DNA from: Vicingaceae bacterium
GTDB taxonomy: Bacteria; Bacteroidota; Bacteroidia; Flavobacteriales_E; Vicingaceae
Direction: 5' to 3'
Length of the DNA stretch: 38,158 nucleotides
Assembly (NCBI GenBank): GCA_029210015.1
Contig: JARGOE010000005.1
Span: 11,473-49,630, forward strand
Shown here: positions 33,663-38,158 of the stretch, piece by piece
Layout of the letters: each line of letters opens with the position of its first letter
Position numbering within the stretch: position 1 is the first letter of the stretch
The notes under the pieces: model-generated
Told to the model about the DNA's origin: nothing
The model's input: only the letters and a program-made list of their open reading frames with translations
Database searches by the model: none
Program-made: the position numbers and the translations under genes

Positions 33663-34241
33663 ATGGACTTTAAGAATGCTAAAAAATATATTTTAGATCG
33701 ATTAGAGGGAGAATTAAAACCAAACCTTCATTATCATGGTGTTCATCATACAGTAGATGTATATGAAGCATCTATTCGTATTGCTGAGTTAGAGGGTTTA
33801 AATCAAGATGAAAAAGTAATTATTAATACAGCGGCTTTGTATCATGATGCTGGCTTTATTTATCAGTATGAGCATAATGAAGAGGTAGCAGCTCAGTTGG
33901 TGAAAGTAGTGTTGCCTAAGTTTGGGTACCAAGAAAAAGAAATTAATGAGATTGAGAAAATAATTCTTTCAACTAAAATTAAGGCAAGACCAAGCACCTT
34001 GTATGAGAAAATAATGAGTGATGCTGATTATGATTACTTAGGTAGAAATGATGTTGCTAAAATTGCAGAAACTTTACATAAAGAATTGTTTGAATATGAT
34101 TTTAAGTTTTCTGAAGATGAATGGAATGAAGTTCAAATAAAATTTTTAGAGAAACATTTGTATTATACAGGATCTTCATTGACTTTAAGACGTCCTAAAA
34201 AATTAGAGTACTACGAACATGTTAAGAGTCTTCTTAAATAA
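33663..34241 (+). CDS. HD domain-containing phosphohydrolase-like protein
   Basis: A 192-residue soluble protein with the HD metal-binding pattern. His28 and His29 lie in YHGVHHTVDVYE, the His61-Asp62 pair in ALYHDAGF, and a distal acidic site in MSDADYDYLG near residue 122. HD proteins are metal-dependent phosphohydrolases acting on nucleotides or similar substrates. The actual substrate is unknown. It is transcribed alone, divergently from hisS, and is followed by a strong terminator. Confidence 0.87.
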   Translation: MDFKNAKKYILDRLEGELKPNLHYHGVHHTVDVYEASIRIAELEGLNQDEKVIINTAALYHDAGFIYQYEHNEEVAAQLVKVVLPKFGYQEKEINEIEKIILSTKIKARPSTLYEKIMSDADYDYLGRNDVAKIAETLHKELFEYDFKFSEDEWNEVQIKFLEKHLYYTGSSLTLRRPKKLEYYEHVKSLLK

Positions 34242-34266
34242 TTAAAACACTCCTGAATTTGGGAAT

Positions 34267-34304
34267 AAAAAAAGGCTTGAAATTTTTATTTCAAGCCTTT
34301 TTTT
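34267..34304. terminator. bidirectional rho-independent terminator
   Basis: GGCTTGAAAT (34274-34283) pairs with ATTTCAAGCC (34288-34297) around TTTT. It is flanked by A7 and T7, and serves the convergent HD gene (plus) and the type B T9SS gene (minus). Confidence 0.95.
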
Positions 34305-34320
34305 ATTTTTAATAATTCAA

Positions 34321-36468
34321 TTATCGAATCATTGTTATGTTTCCTTTATGTAAGGTGTTTAATGCGTTCCCTAATTCTAATAGGAAGAAGTAAGTTCCAT
34401 CAGAGTAATTGTCTCCATCCCAATCATTTTGATATCCGTTTTTCTCATAAACTATTTGGCCCCATCTGTTGTAAACAACTAATTTGTTATCTGGATAATA
34501 TTCTAAGTTTTCAAAAACTAAGAAATCATTTGAACCATCTCCATTAGGAGTAAATACGTTAGGAATTATAATTTGACAAGCAATAACCTCTAAATCTAAA
34601 TTTCCAATTTCTTGATTACCACAATTATCGGTAACTACTAAGTTTAAGTTAAAAATTCCTGGAGAACTAGTAGGGAATAGAAGAGGGTTTCCAGAGAAGG
34701 TATTAGTTCCCTCTGTCCAGTTGTATGAATAAGTAGATCTGCCATCTGTAACACTAGCAGAAACCGTCATTAGCTCACCTATACATACTGGTTCTACTGG
34801 GTTTATTGTTAAAGACATAGGCGTGTAATCTGTATTTACAACTACAGTATCAAACATGGTAATAGTATTACAAGAGTCTACCATAGAAATAATGTAGGAA
34901 GTTGTAGTTGTTGGGCTAACAGTAATGCTTTGTGTATTTCCGCCCGGTGTCCAATTGTAAATGTATCCTGGTTGTCCACCTCCCCCAGTAGCTGTAAGTG
35001 TAATAGATCCACCTGGACACAATGAAGTATCATTTGGAACGGTTAAGGTTAAAGGAGGTATATTAAGTGTAACTATAATAGTATCTGTGACAGTTATTAA
35101 ATTACAACTATCTGTGACATCAACATAGAAAGTATCAGTTTGAAGTCCTTGGACTGTTATAGTTGGACTATTACCACCAATTGGATTTCCATTAGAATTA
35201 GTCCAGGAATAAGTATATGGTGCTGGGCCTCCTGAAGCTATAACCGTTAAAGGTAAGGTAGCTAGCGGACAAGGTAAGTTTGTATCAGGAGCCAAAGTCT
35301 GTAAGTCGGGTAAATCTAAAATATAGATTACACCAACTGAGGTTATCGTATCACCACAAGCGTTAACAGTGAATATTGTTATTATAATAGTATCTTGACC
35401 TTCAGGAAGTAAATCTGGTAAAGCAGTAATAGTTAGGCTTGTAGTGTCTTGTCCTGCATTGAAGGTTACACTATCAGCAATAGGACTATAATCAACACCA
35501 TTTATAGCATTTCCGCCAATGTTAAAATGAACCGTATATTGTCCAGTAGTATCAGGTCTAGTAAAGTTTAGAACTGCTCCAGCACATCCTTCAATAATTG
35601 CAGAATCACCAGTTACCGTTGTTACATCTACTTGAACTAATTCATCCGAAGTGAAGCTAGATGCTTCAAGAAATACGCCTGTATCTAACCAATCATCTTG
35701 ACAATCTGCAATAGCAAATTTAAAATGATAAGTCTGACCACATTGAACTGGGTAAGCAATTGATATTGTAGTAGTAAACCCATTAAATTCATGATTAGCT
35801 TCTGTTGTATTACTAATGTAATATTGTGAGTTTAATCCTGGGTGTATTGAGCTAATAGTAATAGGTGTTGTGGTCATTGGTACCTGAGCTAAATTAATTG
35901 CACCATTTGGAAAAGCAACAGGAGCTGAATAAGGGCCGGTAATTCCAGGGCCACTTAAGAAGAAAGCAAAAATATCGTTGAATGCTGTGTTAATGTATGT
36001 AGTATATTCTTCAGATGCAAATACAAAATTAAACTTAATAGAATCCCCAACAGGAGTAAAATCAAACTCTAAAAAAGCGCCATCCTGTGTAGATGTAATT
36101 GTAGAAGAGGCTGGGTTAGTTGTTACAGATTGAGCGATTGATAAAAGATCTGGATCTCCAGGACCAGAATACTGTCCAACATCTGGCTGATTACCTCCCG
36201 GAGGTATATCGCCTACATCACCTGATGAAATGACTACTCCTGAATCAAGCCCTAAACTAGGAGCTCCAACTAAACCGTTATTAAAAAAACCAATTTGAGC
36301 ACTTTGTCCAACAAAAGTAATGTTGGTTGCAGTAACCCCAGTACCTAATAGTACATTATTCACTAAATGTACAGGGTTGTTATACGGAGCAGTTGTGCTC
36401 ACATTCATTTGCGCGGAAACCAATGAGGTTAAACCAATAAAAGAAAATAATGTTAAGACTTTTTTCAT
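34321..36468 (-). CDS. choice-of-anchor-L protein with type B (CHU_C) T9SS sorting domain
   Basis: The 715-residue protein has a signal peptide (MKKVLTLFSFIGLTSLVSAQ). Residues about 25-270 form a choice-of-anchor L domain (VNNVLLGTGVTATNITF, LGLDSGVVISSGDVGDIPPG, FNFVFASEEYTTYI, NDIFAFFLSGPGI). A Calx-beta-like domain follows at about 276-385 (NGVDYSPIADSVTFNAGQDTTSLTI and EGQDTIIITI). Three Ig/PKD-like repeats span about 390-630 (SGGPAPYTYSWT, GGGGQPGYIYNWTP, DGRSTYSYNWTEG). The gliding-motility-type C-terminal sorting domain starts near 632: PNVFTPNGDGSNDF, VVYNRWGQIVYE, DGTYFFLLEL. It is probably a large cell-surface adhesin exported by T9SS. Confidence 0.92.
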   Translation of the reverse strand: MKKVLTLFSFIGLTSLVSAQMNVSTTAPYNNPVHLVNNVLLGTGVTATNITFVGQSAQIGFFNNGLVGAPSLGLDSGVVISSGDVGDIPPGGNQPDVGQYSGPGDPDLLSIAQSVTTNPASSTITSTQDGAFLEFDFTPVGDSIKFNFVFASEEYTTYINTAFNDIFAFFLSGPGITGPYSAPVAFPNGAINLAQVPMTTTPITISSIHPGLNSQYYISNTTEANHEFNGFTTTISIAYPVQCGQTYHFKFAIADCQDDWLDTGVFLEASSFTSDELVQVDVTTVTGDSAIIEGCAGAVLNFTRPDTTGQYTVHFNIGGNAINGVDYSPIADSVTFNAGQDTTSLTITALPDLLPEGQDTIIITIFTVNACGDTITSVGVIYILDLPDLQTLAPDTNLPCPLATLPLTVIASGGPAPYTYSWTNSNGNPIGGNSPTITVQGLQTDTFYVDVTDSCNLITVTDTIIVTLNIPPLTLTVPNDTSLCPGGSITLTATGGGGQPGYIYNWTPGGNTQSITVSPTTTTSYIISMVDSCNTITMFDTVVVNTDYTPMSLTINPVEPVCIGELMTVSASVTDGRSTYSYNWTEGTNTFSGNPLLFPTSSPGIFNLNLVVTDNCGNQEIGNLDLEVIACQIIIPNVFTPNGDGSNDFLVFENLEYYPDNKLVVYNRWGQIVYEKNGYQNDWDGDNYSDGTYFFLLELGNALNTLHKGNITMIR

Positions 36469-36525
36469 AAAAAAACTTTAAAGTATACTGTGAAGACTGT
36501 TTTACTTAACAGTTAGTTGCACGAA

Positions 36526-36568
36526 TTTAAAAAAATAATGCCCAATTATTTTAATAATAATTGGGCAT
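36526..36568 (-). terminator. rho-independent terminator after ettA
   Basis: ATGCCCAATTATT (36538-36550) pairs perfectly with AATAATTGGGCAT (36556-36568) around TTAAT. The minus-strand transcript continues into a T-rich run of seven. It separates ettA from the type B T9SS gene. Confidence 0.88.
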
Positions 36569-36593
36569 ATATAATATTCTTATTAACAGTTGA

Positions 36594-38158
36594 TTATTTA
36601 ACTAACTTCTTGTATTTAAATCTTGTTGGTTCGGTGCCTAATCGTTTATGTCTATTCTCTTCGTATGCAGAATAGTCACCTTCAAAAAATACTACTTTAG
36701 AATCACCTTCAAAAGCAATGATATGAGTACAAATTCTATCTAAAAACCATCTATCGTGAGAAATAACAACTGCACATCCAGCAAAGTGCTCTAAACCTTC
36801 TTCTAAAGCTCTAATAGCATTTACATCTAAATCGTTGGTTGGTTCATCAAGTAATAATACGTTTGCTTCTTGTTTGATGGCCATTGCTAAATGGAGTCTG
36901 TTTCTTTCACCTCCGGATAGAATTCCTACTTTTTTGTTTTGATCAGAACCTTGAAAATTAAATCGAGATAGATAAGCACGAGAGTTAATTGTTCTACCTC
37001 CAAACTCCATCATTTCTGTTCCTCCAGAAAATACTTCAAATATGGTTTTATCATCATCTAAATCTTCATGAGATTGATCTACATATCCAATTTTCACTGT
37101 GTCTCCAACTTTGAAACTTCCAGTATCAGGAGTTTCTTCACCCATTATCATTCTAAATAAAGTGGTTTTCCCAGCACCATTAGGTCCAATAATCCCAACA
37201 ATACCTGCAGGAGGAAGTTTAAAGTTTAAGTTTTCATATAACAATTTATCATCATATCCTTTAGAGATATCAATAACATCTAATACCTCATTTCCTAATC
37301 GAGGTCCGTTAGGAATAAACAACTCTAATTTTGCTTCTTTCTCGTTAGCACTTTCACTCAATAGCTTTTCGTAATTAGCTAAACGAGCTTTAGATTTAGA
37401 CTGTCTTCCTTTGGCATTCATACGGGTCCATTCTAACTCTTTCTGTAAGTTTTTTCTTCGCTTACTTTCTGTTTTTTCTTCTTGCTCTAATCGTTTTGAT
37501 TTTTGATCTAACCAAGATGAATAGTTTCCTTCCCAAGGAATACCATGACCTCTATCTAATTCTAATATCCAACCAGCAACATTATCTAAGAAATATCTAT
37601 CGTGTGTAATTGCGATAACTGTTCCTTTATATTGTTGTAAATGTTGTTCTAACCAATATACAGATTCTGTATCCAAGTGATTGGTAGGCTCATCTAATAA
37701 TAGAATGTCAGGTTGTTTTAATAATAAACGACAAAGAGCAACTCTTCTTAATTCTCCTCCTGATAAATTTTTAATTAATGCATCTTCAGGTGGACAGTTC
37801 AATGCATCCATTGCACGCTGTAATTTAGTATCTAATTCCCAAGCATCTAATGCATCAATTTTATCTTGTAATTCAGCTTGTCGCTTCATTACTTCCTCCA
37901 TTTTATCAGGATTGTCTAATACTTCAGGGTCTCCAAAACTGTTATTTACCGCTTCATACTCAGCTAAAACATCAATGGTTTCTTGAGCACCTTCTTGAAC
38001 TATTTCTTTTACTGTTTTTGTTTCGTCTAACTTAGGTTCTTGCTCTAAATACCCAACAGAGTATCCTTTGGCAAAAGTTACATCTCCTTGATATTTTTCC
38101 TCTACACCAGCAATAATTTTCATTACTGTAGATTTACCAGAACCATTTAAACCAATAA
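36594..38158 (-). CDS. ettA: ABC-F protein EttA (5' end outside window)
   Basis: EttA (energy-dependent translational throttle protein) binds the ribosomal E site and links the first peptide bond to ATP/ADP levels. The visible part has the first Walker A, IGLNGSGKSTVMKI, at the right edge, so the gene begins beyond it. The EttA hallmark GYLEQEPKLDETKTV follows. Next are the first signature NLSGGELRRVALCRLLL, Walker B LLLDEPTNHLD, the linker KELEWTRMNAKGRQSKSKAR, the second Walker A IIGPNGAGKTTLFR, LSGGERNRLHLAMAI and LLLDEPTNDLD. It lacks membrane segments, as expected. The sequence reads open through the edge, so the ATG near 38123 is an internal methionine. Confidence 0.95.
   Translation of the reverse strand, partial: IGLNGSGKSTVMKIIAGVEEKYQGDVTFAKGYSVGYLEQEPKLDETKTVKEIVQEGAQETIDVLAEYEAVNNSFGDPEVLDNPDKMEEVMKRQAELQDKIDALDAWELDTKLQRAMDALNCPPEDALIKNLSGGELRRVALCRLLLKQPDILLLDEPTNHLDTESVYWLEQHLQQYKGTVIAITHDRYFLDNVAGWILELDRGHGIPWEGNYSSWLDQKSKRLEQEEKTESKRRKNLQKELEWTRMNAKGRQSKSKARLANYEKLLSESANEKEAKLELFIPNGPRLGNEVLDVIDISKGYDDKLLYENLNFKLPPAGIVGIIGPNGAGKTTLFRMIMGEETPDTGSFKVGDTVKIGYVDQSHEDLDDDKTIFEVFSGGTEMMEFGGRTINSRAYLSRFNFQGSDQNKKVGILSGGERNRLHLAMAIKQEANVLLLDEPTNDLDVNAIRALEEGLEHFAGCAVVISHDRWFLDRICTHIIAFEGDSKVVFFEGDYSAYEENRHKRLGTEPTRFKYKKLVK

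Noticed and set aside
38035-38123. EttA starting at the ATG near 38123
   Set aside because: The frame continues to the window edge and encodes the Walker A loop GLNGSGKST just before it, so this methionine is internal.

Overview
The window comes from the chromosome of a member of the Bacteroidota, most likely a marine Flavobacteriales-type bacterium. The DNA is visibly AT-rich. Leaders are A-rich with few Shine-Dalgarno sequences, and several genes are preceded by the Bacteroidota -7 element TAnnTTTG. Two large secreted proteins end in type IX secretion (T9SS) sorting domains, one of type A (Por_Secre_tail-like) and one of type B (CHU_C-like). It is a dense housekeeping and cell-envelope region. 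No stretch over 300 bases lacks a gene, and I see no phage, insertion sequence, CRISPR array or rRNA.

Left part (1-9321). A GlcD-type FAD oxidase is cut by the window edge, followed by tRNA-Arg(ACG) and a bidirectional terminator. A leftward block holds DUF3822, rsmD and a MATE exporter, preceded by a membrane-anchored protein of unknown function. A RecD/Dda-like helicase runs rightward. Then come a cysteine-bearing lipoprotein, an MsbA-like ABC exporter and purB, all leftward.

Middle (9396-16521). Rightward genes are an EI24/CysZ-like membrane protein, mqnA with a TTG start, and a TPR + PD40 + regulatory-domain exported protein that resembles PorE but lacks its OmpA end. yigZ lies opposite it and has no usual start codon. 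Next are a SAM methyltransferase, ffh and folD.

22614 down to 16510 is one tight seven-gene leftward operon: a saccharopine dehydrogenase family gene, mqnB, mqnD, hldD, DUF1697, rarA and a DinB/DUF1572 protein. With mqnA, the window therefore carries three futalosine-pathway menaquinone genes at two loci.

Right part (22720-38158). A DUF423 protein meets a compact leftward operon (NTF2-like lipoprotein, degenerate CPBP-family membrane protein, TPR-SpoIIE phosphatase). Beyond it are the large type A T9SS protein with Asp-box and PKD repeats, hutH, hisS, an HD-domain protein, the type B T9SS protein with a choice-of-anchor-L head, and an EttA-type ABC-F protein cut by the right edge.

I see no clearly new multi-gene system. 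The best leads are the non-canonical yigZ start, the lipoprotein/CPBP/TPR-phosphatase operon with its lost catalytic residues and abutting terminator, the PorE-like protein without an OmpA domain, and the uncharacterised protein at 3441-4034.
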